A stretch of 64,000 nucleotides of DNA, taken from contig NC_088786.1 in assembly GCF_949628265.1 (NCBI RefSeq), positions 39,391,681 to 39,455,680 on the forward strand. Reading direction: 5' to 3'. Both the position numbers and the translations under genes were made by a program. Every line of letters begins with the position of its first letter. Positions within the stretch are counted from its first letter, which is position 1. The stretch is from Cloeon dipterum (lineage: Eukaryota; Arthropoda; Insecta; Ephemeroptera; Baetidae). The notes below the pieces were generated by a model, which was not told the DNA's origin, ran no database searches, and saw only the letters and a list, made by a program, of their open reading frames with translations. This document shows positions 11,501-21,639 of the stretch, piece by piece.

Positions 11501-13389
11501 ATAAACCTTAAGTGTTCGAAGCCGCCAACAGATGGCGCCACCGTAGACTTTCGATTTTAAGGCACATCCGCTGCGATTTCAGACTCAATCTAGCTACCGT
11601 GCATTCTTCAATTAATTTGCTTTTTTTGACGTGCTGAAAACCAAAATCGGTTCAGCCAATCGCCGTAGAATCGTGAAAAACTATTTTTTGAAATAAAAAA
11701 ATCTTTTCCAACGTTTCTACGGTGAATGGCTGAACCGATTTTGGTTTTCAGCACGTCAAAAATTAGCAAATTAATTGAAAAATGCAAAATAGCTAGATTG
11801 AGTCTGAAATCGCAGCGGAAATGCCTTAAAACCGCTTAAAACAAATTTTTTTAAGAAAGTCTGTGGTTGCGCCATCTGTTGGCGGCTTCAATAACTAAGG
11901 GTTTATGCAACTGGTCAATTGTGAATAATTTTTAAATTTGTTAGGTTTTTCATCAGCTCAAAGATATAAAACATGCAGTTTAAAAATAGGATTTGTATTT
12001 TTAATTTAATTTGATTAATGTTCGACAATTCGGTATAAATTTAAATTGAATTGGCCTTGCAATTAGAGATGACGACGCTACTTTTTACTCGAAGCGCGCA
12101 CTTGATTTCATATCGTGTGTTTGCTGAGATATTTATGCATATATATTCTAATTTAGTCGGTGCAATGTGTGTCTAATTGGCACACACCATACTTTGTCAT
12201 CGTCGTCATCATCATCGCGCGATGAAATAAACCGAAATAGAGTAACGTCGATCGATTTTCGGCTTTCGGCGCGCCACTGCCAAGAGTCAAGAATCAAGAA
12301 CGGACGCCGCACTCGCCCCTCACGTGTGTGTGCAACACTTTCGCCTTTCGCCGCGGCAAAAGACACCAAACTGACGAAATCAGAACATTTTTTTGGTTTG
12401 TTTATATTTTATAAAACAAAAATCCAAATTTAGAAAAAAACAGAATGTTTAATAAGATAATAAAATAATGATTGTTTTGTATTCTTGCAGGGCAGTAAAT
12501 TTAATTAAAAATCAGCAGATTAAATTTAATATTAAATAACCAGAAGGGAAAAATATTTTTGCTGATTAAAATTGATTTAAATTTAAGTTAAAATCTCTTG
12601 AAACGATTTAAAAAAATTTGATTTTTAATTTTTTCGCGAAATTGACCGATATTTTAAACTGATTTTGGCACAAACGTTTAATTGGAACTTTTCTGGTAAT
12701 TTTAAAATTCAGAAAATATTTCCTGGGTCAATTTAAATTAAAAATAATTGATTTCTACTCTTGCAGGGAAGTAAAATTGTAATTAAAAATCAGCAAATTA
12801 AAATTGTCTATTAAATAACAAGAAGGGAAAAATATTTTTGATGATTAAAATTGATTTATATATAAATTAAATTTAAATCTCTTGAAACAAATTAATAAAA
12901 AGTGGTGGATTTACTGTTTTTCGCAAAATTGAAAGATTTTTAAACTGGTTTTGGCAAAAATATTTATTTAGTAATTTTCTGGTAAATTTAAAATGCAGAA
13001 AAATTTATCCTGGGGTCAATTAAAACTAAAAATAATTGTTTTTTACTCTTGCAGGGCAGTAAAATTTAATTAAAAATCAGCAAAATATTAAATAATCAGA
13101 AGGGAAAAATATTTATGTTGATTAAAATTGATTTAAATTTGAATTTAAGTTAAAATCTCTTGAAACAATTTAATTTTTCCGCTGATTTTTTGCAAAAACA
13201 TTTCCTGTTAATTTTAAAAATCCAGAAAAATAATTCCTGGGGGTTAATTTAAATTAATTTTTAAATTTTGACTGACCTGATTCTCTTGAGGACAATTTCG
13301 TGGGGTGCGACGACCTTCCAGGCGCCGTGCAGGTAGTCTCGGCAGAGACGGAACGCCCTTTCCCTCATCTCGCCACTTTCGCTGCTCAT
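2503..13389 (-). CDS. CHKA: Choline kinase (choline/ethanolamine kinase family), seven coding exons
   Basis: Phosphorylates choline with ATP, the first step of the CDP-choline route to phosphatidylcholine; cytosolic. Coding exons, 5' to 3' on the minus strand: 13389-13277, 7445-7217, 7157-7024, 6902-6786, 6115-5863, 3520-3317, 2640-2503 (TGA 2505-2503). All borders are GT/AG and the phases agree, giving 395 aa, near the usual 390-460. Residues 38-43 carry SGGLSN of the ATP loop. Brenner's motif is CHNDLQEGN with H212, D214 and N219. The choline kinase motif begins IDFEY (D237 metal ligand) and continues NYRAFDLANHFCEW. ASHFFWGLWS lies in the C-lobe. All catalytic residues look intact. An acceptor (GTTGTTGCAG) ends directly before the ATG at 13389, so the 5'UTR is spliced. 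Choline versus ethanolamine preference cannot be read with certainty, but the similarity is to CHKA/CHKB rather than ethanolamine kinase. The last two exons are far downstream (intron of 2.3 kb). The first intron is 5.8 kb and full of repeats. Confidence 0.95.
2700..3180 (-). repeat. Dispersed repeat N, copy 1 (choline kinase last intron)
   Basis: Shares blocks with 18830-19165: AAAATGTAG, then CCTGA..TGACCCTGAG, then TTGGTGTCTTTTTATAGG (3149-3180 and about 19110-19125), in the same order and orientation. The copies are diverged. The part at 2985-3005 also holds GCGCATGCGCAGTACG. Strand label is arbitrary. No coding potential seen. Confidence 0.5.
4175..4547. repeat. MITE-like element D, copy 1 (choline kinase intron)
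   Basis: Terminal inverted repeats of about 55 bp: the left end reads AAGACCGTCTTTGACGAAG and the right end is its near reverse complement. The inner TIR part includes CCAATCGATTCCTGAGGGTC. Inside are two facing TGCGCATGCG words (about 4316 and 4391) and two facing CCCGCCAAA / TTTGGCGGG words. Length 373 bp and no ORF for a transposase, as expected for a non-autonomous DNA element. A second copy is at 24037-24411. Confidence 0.8.
5210..5490 (+). repeat. Dispersed repeat G, copy 1
   Basis: Nearly the reverse complement of 51730-52020. Matching landmarks in order are CCGGTTACGCCC, AGTTCTTTTGAGTCTTGAAAG, TTTCGAAAGGGGTGT and AGCGTCAAAAACTGCC. It is short and non-coding. Strand is assigned by taking this copy as forward. 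Confidence 0.75.
7660..7810 (-). repeat. Dispersed repeat F, copy 1
   Basis: Reverse-complement match to about 45150-45300. Shared words include CTTGAAATCCTATTTTATTTC (as its complement at 45247-45267), GGACTGTCTCCTTACTTG and GATCTCAACAAGAGGAATC-like text. A related fragment occurs near 36420-36560. Located in choline kinase intron 1. No coding content. Confidence 0.55.
8333..8930 (+). repeat. Repeat family C, two tandem copies
   Basis: A unit starting CGCCC.TTT.GAAGCTGCGC at 8336 restarts at about 8581, a period close to 246 bp. The copies are very similar: CACAGGGAGGCTGAAACTCAT, GCGCATGCGTGAACC and TTCTGCGCAGTCGAAATTCC occur in both. The second copy continues into GGCGGCAAATCAGAAGACAG and GCCATCTAACGGTCGATTC, which recur inverted at 18270-18420. 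Non-coding; in choline kinase intron 1. Confidence 0.8.
9854..10293. repeat. Foldback element B, copy 1
   Basis: About 440 bp that reads almost the same on both strands: arms of about 200 bp around a short AT-rich centre (about 10060-10105). Outer ends are AATTGAGCAGTTGCATAAA and the near complement TTTATGCAACTGGTGAATT. Each arm carries AAGCCGCCAACAGATGGC, CTGCGATTTCAGACTCAATC and CGTGCTGAAAACCAAAATCG. No ORF for a transposase. Same element as 11487-11920 and 22921-23355. Confidence 0.9.
10294..11486. other. Intron sequence between two foldback elements
   Basis: Part of choline kinase intron 1. The stretch at about 10740-11100 is richer in G+C and CpG than its surroundings, with short open frames on both strands that match nothing I recognise. 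Otherwise AT-rich. No gene, RNA or clear regulatory site supported. Confidence 0.4.
11487..11920. repeat. Foldback element B, copy 2
   Basis: About 434 bp inverted-repeat element matching copies 1 and 3 along its whole length. Outer ends are GACCAGTTGCATAAACC and GGTTTATGCAACTGGTC. Relative to copy 1 the arms are swapped, as expected for insertion in the other orientation. It lies 1.2 kb from copy 1. Confidence 0.9.
12466..13260. repeat. Degenerate tandem array H (about 280 bp unit, three units)
   Basis: The words CTTGCAGGG, AGTAAA.TT.AATTAAAAATCAG and AGAAGGGAAAAATATTT recur at starts near 12484, 12760 and 13048, spacings of 276 and 288 bp. Units are AT-rich and diverged. Located just downstream of the first coding exon of choline kinase, in its intron. 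Confidence 0.75.
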
Positions 13390-13399
13390 CTGCAACAAC

Positions 13400-13890
13400 A
13401 CGCACCCAACTGAGTCTCTCTATCTCTAATTTAGGGCTTGAATTAATGCCGTACCAACAAACAAGAAAGGCGCGAAAGCAGGCTCGAGCTCGGCTCGAGG
13501 GAAAAATTAATAAGTGCGCGGATCGGAGAGTCAGAGCGCGAGTGGCATCGTCGAGAGCGGCCGCCAGATAAATATTACGCCGTCCTTGGAGTTTGGAACG
13601 CACGGCGCCCCCGAGATGAAGCGAGATGAAGCGATTCCGCCGGCCAACCCGCCCTTCGACCCGATTTCGCTCGCTCTGCGCCGCGCCGACCGGCCAGAAA
13701 GCGGCCAAACCCGCGGTCGATACGCGCGTCTGCCTCTGCATGCGCACTTTCCTCCCTTTTCGCCCGCCGCGGCGCAACACGCACCACCGCCGCGTCTCCC
13801 CGTGCGTGGGCAGCACACCGCATATAATCATTAGCCAAAATAAAAACAGATCAATTTGGACGGGAGGAAAATTTTTTGTTTTAAATTGAT
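13400..13890 (-). promoter_or_regulatory. CpG-rich stretch upstream of the choline kinase start exon
   Basis: GC-rich and CpG-dense (for example CGGCCGCC, GCGCGACC-like words) over roughly 13480-13830, in strong contrast to the flanks. It lies just upstream of an exon that begins with a splice acceptor, so it may be promoter, untranslated exon or enhancer. I see no clear minus-strand donor within it. Long open frames on both strands here are a composition effect. Confidence 0.35.
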
Positions 13891-13911
13891 GCAAAAAAAG
13901 CGTTAAAAATT

Positions 13912-15215
13912 GATCTCAGGTTTTGGGGTACCCTGCAAAAGGTCGTCAGGGTACCGCAGGTTAAAGCCCTGGCCAAGACCTGTCTAATGAGGGGTCGTGG
14001 TCGATGATCGGACGAACGGCTGAATTTTAACAAAAATAAAACCATTTTCGCCTTGCAAAGTCGAAAAAACGTAAAAAATTAATTTTAATTTTTCTATGGG
14101 CGCGAAAAGTCTGAAAATAAGTTTACAGACCATTGTTGGACCTGCGCGTATGATAGCAAAAAAATCGTCAGGTCGCGCGACCTGAGAAAGGTTGGTGACA
14201 AATTTAGATACAAAAAATAATCCGAAAAGCATTAAAAACCGGCTTTGGAGCCAATCTCAGGTCGTAGGGTACCCTGAAAAAGGTCGCCAGGGTACCGCAG
14301 ATCAAAGCCCTGATCAATGCCTGTCTAATGAGGGGTCGTGGTCGATGATCGGACGAACAGCCGAATTTTAATAAAAATAAAACCATTTTCACCTCGCAAA
14401 GTGGAAAAAACGTAAAAAATTAGTTTTAATTTTTCTATGGGCGCGAAAAGTCTGAAAATAAGTTTACAGACCAGAATTGGACCTGCGCGTATGATAGCAA
14501 AAAATTCGTGAGGTCGCGCGACCTGAGAAAGGTTGGTGACAGATTTAGATATAAAAATAAAGTCGGAAAAGAATAAAAAACGGCCTGGGAGCCAATTTCA
14601 GGTCATGGGGTACCCTGTAAAAGGTCGTCCAAGTACCGCAGATCAAAGCGCTGATCAATACCTGTCTAATGAGGGGTCGTGGTCGATGATCGGATGAACG
14701 GCTGAATTTTAAGAAAAATAAAACCATTTTCGCCTCGCAAAGTGGAAAAAACGTAAAAAATTAATTTTAATTTTTCTATGGGCGCGAATAATCTGAAAAT
14801 AAGTTTACAGACCATTGTTAGACCTGCGCGTATGATAGCAAAAAATCGTCAGGTCGCGCGACCTGAGAAAGGTTGGTGACAGATTTCGATCAAAAAATAA
14901 TCGGAAAAGCATTAAAAACCGGCCTGGGAGCCAATCTCAGGTCGTGGGGTACCCTGAAAAAGGTCGTTAGGGCACCGCAGGTCAAAGCCCTGACCGAGAC
15001 CTGTCTAATGAGGGGGCGTGGTCGATGATCGGACGAACGGCCGAATTAAAACAAAAATATAACCATTATTCACTTGTGCACGTCGCAAAGCCGAAAAACC
15101 GAAAAAAAATTAATCTTAATTTTTCTATGGGCGCGAAAAATCTGAAAATCGGTTCCCTGACTGGCGTTAGACCACTGCGCGCGATGAAACAGGTGGGAAC
15201 CGATTATGAAAATAT
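13912..15215 (+). repeat. Family A tandem satellite array (about 340 bp unit, 3.8 units)
   Basis: GGTACCCTG restarts at 13927, 14268, 14609 and 14948 (steps 341, 341, 339). Each unit runs: GGTACCCTG..AAGGTCG..GGTACCGCAG hairpin, CCTGTCTAATGAGGGG, GTCGATGATCGGACGAAC, TTTTTCTATGGGCGCGAA, AGTTTACAGACCA, and CAGGTCGCGCGACCTGAG with the perfect 16-bp palindrome CAGGTCGCGCGACCTG. The last unit is the most diverged and ends near 15200. Units differ by only a few percent, so the array looks young or homogenised. Non-coding. Confidence 0.92.
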
Positions 15216-15481
15216 TTCACAATAAGAAATAAAACATTTTAAAATTGATAAAAAATTGTAACAAAAAAAAAACGATTTTTAGACAGTTTTTCTGTCATAG
15301 TAATTGCAAATTAAATTTTTGAAGGATTGAGGATAAAGGAAATTTCCTTTTCTCCCGCTGCGTGGGAAGCCAACCGCTTTTTTTAATGGCGAAAAAAAGT
15401 AGAAAAAGTTGGATAATATAAAAAAATAGTTCAAATTGATTTAAAATGAAATTTTATATCTCTACTAGTATGAAATTAATT

Positions 15482-15672
15482 TAATCTGACGTCACAGCCC
15501 TGCTTCGTGCTTGGCAGCTGAGAGAGCTGTGACGTCAAAGGGGTGACGCATGCGCAGTAGCGATAAAAAAGATTCAAACGTTTTTCGCGCCAAAGCAACG
15601 TGCGTTTTCCTTTGCGCATATTTTCGCACGTCAAAAAACACATTTCTACTCTGAGAAATCGGTTATTCCTCA
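15482..15672 (-). repeat. Truncated inverted-repeat element related to D (D3 type)
   Basis: Shares CTGACGTCACAGCC, TGTGACGTCA, GACGCATGCGCAGTAG, GATTCAAACGTTTT.CGCGCCAAA and GCACGT with 53625-53960, but covers only about half of it. The small stem CTGACGTCACAGCCC..GGCTGTGACGTCA-like centre is preserved. No coding content. Confidence 0.6.
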
Positions 15673-17774
15673 ATAGAAAAGAGTTATTTTAATTTAAATT
15701 CCACTGTCAAACAAAATTACGCAATGAAAAGAATTAAAATTCGCGTAACACTCGAGAAATGTCCATTGATAAGAGGATTTTATCATTTGCCAAAACGCAG
15801 TTTACCTTAATCTTGAGCGCATGCAGGTTTGTTTTCGATAATCGCGGTGTGGAGTGGAGTGGATCGACAAATTACGCAGCATATTCATTGATTGTCGACG
15901 CGCGCGCGCGCGCTCAACAAACAAAACAAAACAAACAAACACACGAGCCGGTGCATGGGCGCCTGTCTGCGGCCCAAAATACACATTTTCTGGAATGGAT
16001 CGGATCATCAAGAGCGCGTGAAAAAAATAGCTATACGAAATCAGGTCAGATAAGCGCAGAGACGATAGATAAATTATTGATTCACACACGAATATAGAAA
16101 AGCCGGATATTTATATAATATTTTCCTTCTTTCTGCTTCGATTTATCACGGCCTTGTTTGCTTTTTCTTCGCGGCGCCAAAAGGAAATGAATGCATCATG
16201 CGTCACTTTTATTGATGTAATAACAAATAAATAGCGATGAGTAGATGGTTAATTTGGTGCTTTACTTACTTCCTATTGCACCAGTTTTGCTAATAAGAAA
16301 ATGTTATTCGTTAAATGGAGCGAATTTTGGCATTTTTAAGCTTTTAAACTTTTAGTCCTTTGATATGTAGCGATTTTTTGACTTTAAAATCATGTTTTGT
16401 GGCCTTTAAATTTTTATTTCAACCAGCAGACAAGTTGTTTCGACAGTTAAATTAAATAAATTTAAAAAAAAACAGAAAAATTGCATTTCTAAAATAAACA
16501 CTAATAAATGATTGTAATAATAAAGTCTAGTTGTGTTTTAATTGCTGTGTGCTGGTTTTCATTCCTTAAAAGGAAAAACTAGGCTTTTACTCCAAGGTAA
16601 CGAGAAGGAAATCGCGTGTTGAACACACATTTTCCTTCTCTCTTGATCATTTGAATTTTTATATGAAATAAAATTGCGTAATTTTATTCCAGAGTTAGAT
16701 TTTAAAATAGAGATAGAATTTGCGCAATCCAAGATGACCTATTTTTCTCTCTCGGGGTCAGTCGTAAAACACGCACGTCACCGGAAGCGTAAAAAAGCAA
16801 TAAAATCGTGAAATTCGAAAGCAAATTTCATTAAAATTTCTAGTTTCAAGATGAATAAACAAATTTATTATTTATAGACTTGTTTTCCTTTTGTTTTTTG
16901 AAAGATAAAATTTTTAAAATGAATAAAAAGCCGAATTTTTCATATTTTTCAAAATCTTTAGCTTCTAAAAATCGGATTTTCTCATCTCCTGGTGGTCCAA
17001 TCTCAAATTTAAAGAGTGAATTGGACTCCTCTCATCAAGCCCAATCGAATGAGACCAAATTTAAGGTCATCGGTCAAGTTTTAAGGTCATTACGGGTCAT
17101 TTTGGTAGTTTTTCAGGACTTTTAGACCCATAGAAATTTTTTAAAAAATCCAAAAAGCCTACTAGTGCAGTTCCAAAGTACTTCGGAACTTATTAAAATA
17201 ATTTTAGTGTGGTTTATTCACTTTCGTAGTGAAGAAATTACGATTTTTTCGATATTTTTAATTTTTGAACTCTGAATTTTGGCTTGAACTAACAATAAAT
17301 GCACGCTGTTAGACTCGTCTTGACCTCCCTAAATAACCTGAAGGACACTCGATCAGGAGAACAATTAATTAACTAAATAAATATTTGTAAAATGCTCTAA
17401 ATTAAAATAAGATTAACCTTTTTACAGGTTTGCCAAATTTTCAATGCACAAAAACGCACCAATGGTTTTCTGCGCTAAAAACAACTGGAAAAAATCCCCA
17501 GTTTTGGGTTTGAAGCACTTTTCGGGTCGAATTTGGCACCAAAATAATCCGAAATTTTGGAAAATTACGAAGAAATGTTAAAATTTTTGATCTTTTGTAA
17601 AAAATCCCTATTTTTGGGTCATGAGAATTTTTTACCTTCTATAAAAAAGAATGTGTTTCGGAAAATTGCGCAAAAACCAGTTTAAAAAAATGCTGTTGAG
17701 GTTTTTTCCTTACAATTTTAAGAGAAAACATCCTGCTTATTTCGAATAAAAAAAATAAGAGGAATAAAACTCAC
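15673..17774. other. Gene-free AT-rich stretch
   Basis: No gene seen. Contains an alternating CG run near 15899-15912, a CAAACAAAACAAAAC-type low-complexity run after it, and at about 16985-17125 a diverged copy of the GGTGGTC..AATTGGACTCCTCTC..GGTCAT text also found at 30520-30620. It is probably a spacer or a 5' intron of choline kinase. Confidence 0.4.
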
Positions 17775-17860
17775 TTTGACGGAGGCTTTGAAGGTGCTGG
17801 CTGCTGTGTGGATCGGCGTGGAGGCGCGGAGTGGCGCAGCTCAGGGCGCGCCGCAGGTTT
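17775..17860 (-). promoter_or_regulatory. Candidate untranslated first exon of choline kinase
   Basis: On the minus strand a GC-rich segment ends at a consensus donor, GTCAAA|GTGAGTTT, with the GT at 17774-17773. It contains no ATG. An AATAAATT word sits at about 17870-17880, upstream in the minus-strand direction. It would splice to the acceptor that abuts the ATG at 13389. Evidence is composition plus the donor only. Confidence 0.4.
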
Positions 17861-18269
17861 AAGTAGTGGGCAATTTATTATTGTTGCAGAATGCAGGCAA
17901 AAAGTGCGCGTCACTCGATACGAATTGGCGCAATTATGTAAAATTTGCATTAATCTGTTTTATTATTGTCGGCGTTGCGTACAATAATAGCTCGGCGGTG
18001 GTTCTAATTACACGCCATCGTCGCGCTCCACGCTGCCAATTTGCTCCAATATCTGTATATTCCTGACGCAACGCTCTAATCAACCGGTGCGTTTACTTTA
18101 TTATTCATCCGTGCAATTGTCATATAACAAAATTAATCAATATAGCTTTTTTCCTTCTCGACGGAAATTAATAAAATCTTTAATTAATTTTTATTTTGGC
18201 ATCTTTAATTGATATGAAATTCATTTTTTTGCACCAGGGGCTGGATTCAGGTGACACGCAGACATGGCG

Positions 18270-18730
18270 TCTGGTATTTTTGTTGTTGATTTGCAAATCG
18301 ACCGTTAGATGGCACATTAGGCTAATGGAAATGTAACAAAATACGCGGGAATGAAATTATTAGGTGGCCACGCCCCCTTTTCAACGCTTTTGATTAGCCG
18401 CTGGACTGTCTCCTGATTTGCCGCCATTATTTCGCCGCCATATTCACTTCTGACTGGCGGGAAAACCAACACAGATCGCAACCCGGGCCCCGGTGGGAAT
18501 TGCGACTGCGCAGAAGGTTTTGATTTAGTTCACGCATGCACAATGATGAGTTTCAGTCTCTCTGTGAGATGTAGAAGCGATTTGAACTCACTGCGCATGC
18601 TTAAGATGCGCACAAGTTTACTGCGCAGCTTCAAAATGCGGGAATATTCAAATAACTATAAATTTCGACGCCATATTTACTTCTGACCCGGCAAGAACCA
18701 ACAAAAATCGCAACCTGGCTCCTGGTGATT
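18270..18730 (-). repeat. Repeat family C, inverted copy
   Basis: Reverse complement of the 8333-8930 element: ACCGTTAGATGGCAC, GACTGTCTCCTGATTTGCCG, GACTGCGCAGAAGGTTTTG, GAGTTTCAGTCTCTCTGTGAG and GCGCACAAGTTTACTGCGCAG occur in the expected order. A partial second unit follows at 18660-18730, so the two-unit arrangement also occurred here. Confidence 0.8.
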
Positions 18731-18829
18731 TTCAAGAAAACAATTTCTTTGCAAAATGAAAATAAATCCGGGAAAAGGGGGCGTTTCCTTATTTTTAAGT
18801 CGACGTAATATGATAAATCATCCTGAAAC

Positions 18830-19165
18830 TTCCACCATCCAACCTACTTTTTGATTCTGAACAACTTTTAAATCTTACAGAAGGGTCGCAGGTCAACCTT
18901 TTGCGACCTTTTTCAGGTAATTTAATTTTTCAGGTTGAATATTTCCAATTCCTTAACATTTTTTAAGGTTTGCAAGGCCAAAATGTAGTTGTGATTCTGC
19001 ATAAGTACTACAATGATCATTTAAGATCTATTCTGTCCTCCAGGGTTCAACCCTGACTTGACCCTGAGTATTAAAACGGGAAAACTGTCCTAAAAGCATC
19101 GAGTTTGGTGTCTTTTTATAGGTTTTCAACCCTGTGAATTTCAATTTTGATATCAGAAATGCCAA
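18830..19165 (-). repeat. Dispersed repeat N, copy 2
   Basis: Matches 2700-3180 in block order: GCAGGTC..CTTTTGCGACCTTTTT, CCAAAATGTAG, CCCTGACTTGACCCTGAG, TTGGTGTCTTTTTATAGG. Diverged. Same orientation as copy 1. Confidence 0.5.
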
Positions 19166-20140
19166 GAAATCATCCTAAACTTTAAAATTTTAATTTTCAT
19201 GACTTTTAAAAGAGTTTTATTTCGTTAATTAATTTTATGCCTTTTAAATTGTCCTGGTAATTTAACCCAATTCAATTTATTTTAATTTAATTCTAATTTC
19301 CAATGTAATTTAAATTAAAACAACTCAAAATCTAATTTAATGTGATAATTCGCACAGAGCAGTTAAGGTGCCAAGCAAAGGAATGTTACATATCCGCACT
19401 CGTGTTTGCTGCCAGTCAAAGACAAAGAAAGAAAAAAAACATCAGAGAGAATGTGCGCCGAAGAGCCGGGAGTAAGTGCCAAAAGTGCGAACAATCCGTC
19501 TTCTCAATTCCGCTCGAGTGAGAGAGAGAGAAGGGCGGCGTGCGCAAAATTGTCCAAAAATATCCGCTGCTGGCGATGCTGGCGTCCCAATTCCTTCCGT
19601 GAATTATTCGTGTTTACAATGGCCAATTTCGGATAGGCGGCTGCCGCGCGCGCGACGAGGGCTGCTTGGGCCGAAAATAATTTGTAAGTTTTCCGAGAGA
19701 GGCCTGCTCAAGGCTCAAGGCTGACCCACAAATTGAAAATAAAATTCGCTTTCTGCGAGATACACGCGAGTCGCGAACACGCCCCCGCGCCCGAAATAAA
19801 CACAACTCGCTGTTTTTGTTTTGAGTCTTGAACGTTTGAAATTTTTACTACGATTTTTTCTTTTATTCACTCTGGCAAATTTCACGTACATGACAAGTTT
19901 TTGAGTTTCTCATACCCTTTCAAGAGGATGAAAAATTAAATATTTTATTTTATTGACAGCAACGAAATTTAAAAAATTAAAATTATTTTAAATTCTGACT
20001 TTTTAGAGGTAAAAATTCTTGAAAATAATATTATTCAATAAAATATGAAACATTAATTACTATTTTTTGGCATCAAACTTTCAAAATGAAAGAAAATTTC
20101 AAAATATCGTAATTTTTGCAACTCCAAATCTCGGCTTCTA
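19166..20140. other. Gene-free stretch with a small GC-rich patch
   Basis: AT-rich except about 19440-19800, which is CpG-bearing (GCGCGCGCGAC near 19646) and has overlapping short open frames that resemble no family. No donor-bounded exon is evident. Confidence 0.35.
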
Positions 20141-20149
20141 ATAATAAAA

Positions 20150-20790
20150 AATTCACAAACTACCCACCGTTACACTCATCTCGACTTCCCCTAACGAGCT
20201 GAAGGGCTTAGGGGGTGCCTACCCCTACTCACTAATTGTTAAAATATTTTAAAACCCGCGAAAGAGTGCGTCTGAGGACAGTTTTGCTACGAGAATTTTA
20301 GCAAGGGGGTTGAAGGGGTGGATAATTAGCACCCTTTAAACCCTTCAGCTATTTAGGGTACGTTGAGATGTGTCTAATGGTGGTTAGGTTTTGCAATTCT
20401 GATAATTAGAACCAAAGATTTGGCAATGACAATATTTGCAAAAAATAAATCTTTCGCATTTTTGACAACTTTTCAATCACTAAATCTCGGGTTGTAGTTG
20501 TCAGAATTGCTAAAACTGCACACCGTTCGACTCGTATCAACCCCCTCTAGAGAGCAAATGGGTTTTTGGGTTGATTTTTTCAATTTAAGAGCGTTTTGAA
20601 TGGTGAATAACTTTGCTAAAAGTGCACAATGACGCGATTTTTCTCGTTACTTTAATACACGGGGTGGAAGGGGGATGAGGGTAGATCACCCTCAAAACCC
20701 ATTGGATATCTAGGGAAGGTTAATACGAGTTGAACGGTATGCAGTTTATGCAATTCTGATGGGTAGAAGTGGAGATTTGGAGTTGCAAAA
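20150..20790. repeat. Diverged inverted repeat R (about 250 bp arms)
   Basis: The text CACCGTTACACTCATCTCGACTTCCCC..AGCTGAAGGG (20165-20220) reappears inverted near 20335-20400 (CCCTTCAGCTATTTAGGG..TTGAGATGTGTCTAATGG), and a related pair occupies about 20515-20560 and 20690-20760. Fragments of the same family are at 17300-17350 and 30850-30950. Non-coding. Confidence 0.5.
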
Positions 20791-21421
20791 ATGAGAACAA
20801 ATTTGAAAATTTTATATTTTTCAGTTTAAAATAAAAAACAAATTACCACGACACCACAAGTTTTTTACAGATTAAATTGCGTCGTAAATCACGAAAATAA
20901 AAATAATAATCAAAAAACAAAATCGTCTAATTTGAAAAATCTGTCTAAATAAAGTCGATCATTTTCTTTTTTGTGGCGTAAAATATTTTTGTGTGTCAGC
21001 TGCAGGTGCGTGAAAGCGTTGCGTGGGCCCCGCGGAGATGAGACCACCCACGTAGATGCGATAAGAGCAGACGCAACATGTTTTTTTCCAGGCAAGAGAG
21101 GCATAACAATACCTGCCCCTCACCTCATCTTACCATAAAAACCCTCTAACAGAAAGCAAACAAACATCTTCTGTTAAAAACTTAAAAAAATAAAATAAAT
21201 CAACGTAATTTTTGTTATGATCGCGATTAATTTAATTCAATTTTTTTTATCGCCTGGTAAAACGAAGCCGGAAGAAAATCTATACTGCGGAATTCGATCG
21301 AAAAATAAATAAGAAAAACGCATTATTTTCTAAGAATGTGTTTTTTTTTTAAAAAAAGGCAAAAAACTTATAAATCGGGCTTTGAATTGATTTTTAATTT
21401 AAAATTCGAGAGAAAATTTAC
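20791..21421. other. Gene-free stretch
   Basis: AT-rich, with one moderately GC-rich part near 21000-21060. No feature supported. Confidence 0.3.
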
Positions 21422-21439
21422 CTTGTCGTGAAGGACCAT
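21422..21439 (-). other. Candidate alternative start exon of choline kinase (MVLHDK)
   Basis: On the minus strand an ATG at 21439 opens MVLHDK and is followed by a donor, GACAAG|GTAAAT, with the exon ending at 21422 in phase 0. The choline kinase exon at 13389 begins exactly at its ATG in phase 0. Splicing the two would therefore stay in frame and add six residues before MSSES. The frame is also open upstream to an ATG at 21631, so a 70-residue leader is formally possible. The region just upstream (21490-21790) is CpG-bearing. No protein similarity supports it; it may be only a 5'UTR exon. Confidence 0.35.
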
Positions 21440-21639
21440 GTTCACTGGTGTGAATTCCGTTTGATGAGAGGTAATAAAACGTTTTAAACTGTCGTGGGGC
21501 TTCTTGCGGCTCACTTTGACGCGATGTTTGCTTGCCGAGTGCGGGCTCAAGACTGGCGGCCGGACAGAACAGGTGATTCCAATGTGGCGTGGCGACTGCC
21601 GACTGCACTCACTCAGCCGTGTACTTTGCACATATATGT

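Noticed and set aside
13244..13894. 216-codon open frame on the minus strand covering the choline kinase start exon
   Set aside because: It is in a different frame from the spliced gene, overlaps other open frames on both strands, and comes from the GC-rich composition.
13912..15215. CRISPR-like array (regular repeats)
   Set aside because: Units are 340 bp with no short direct repeat/unique spacer pattern, and the genome is eukaryotic.
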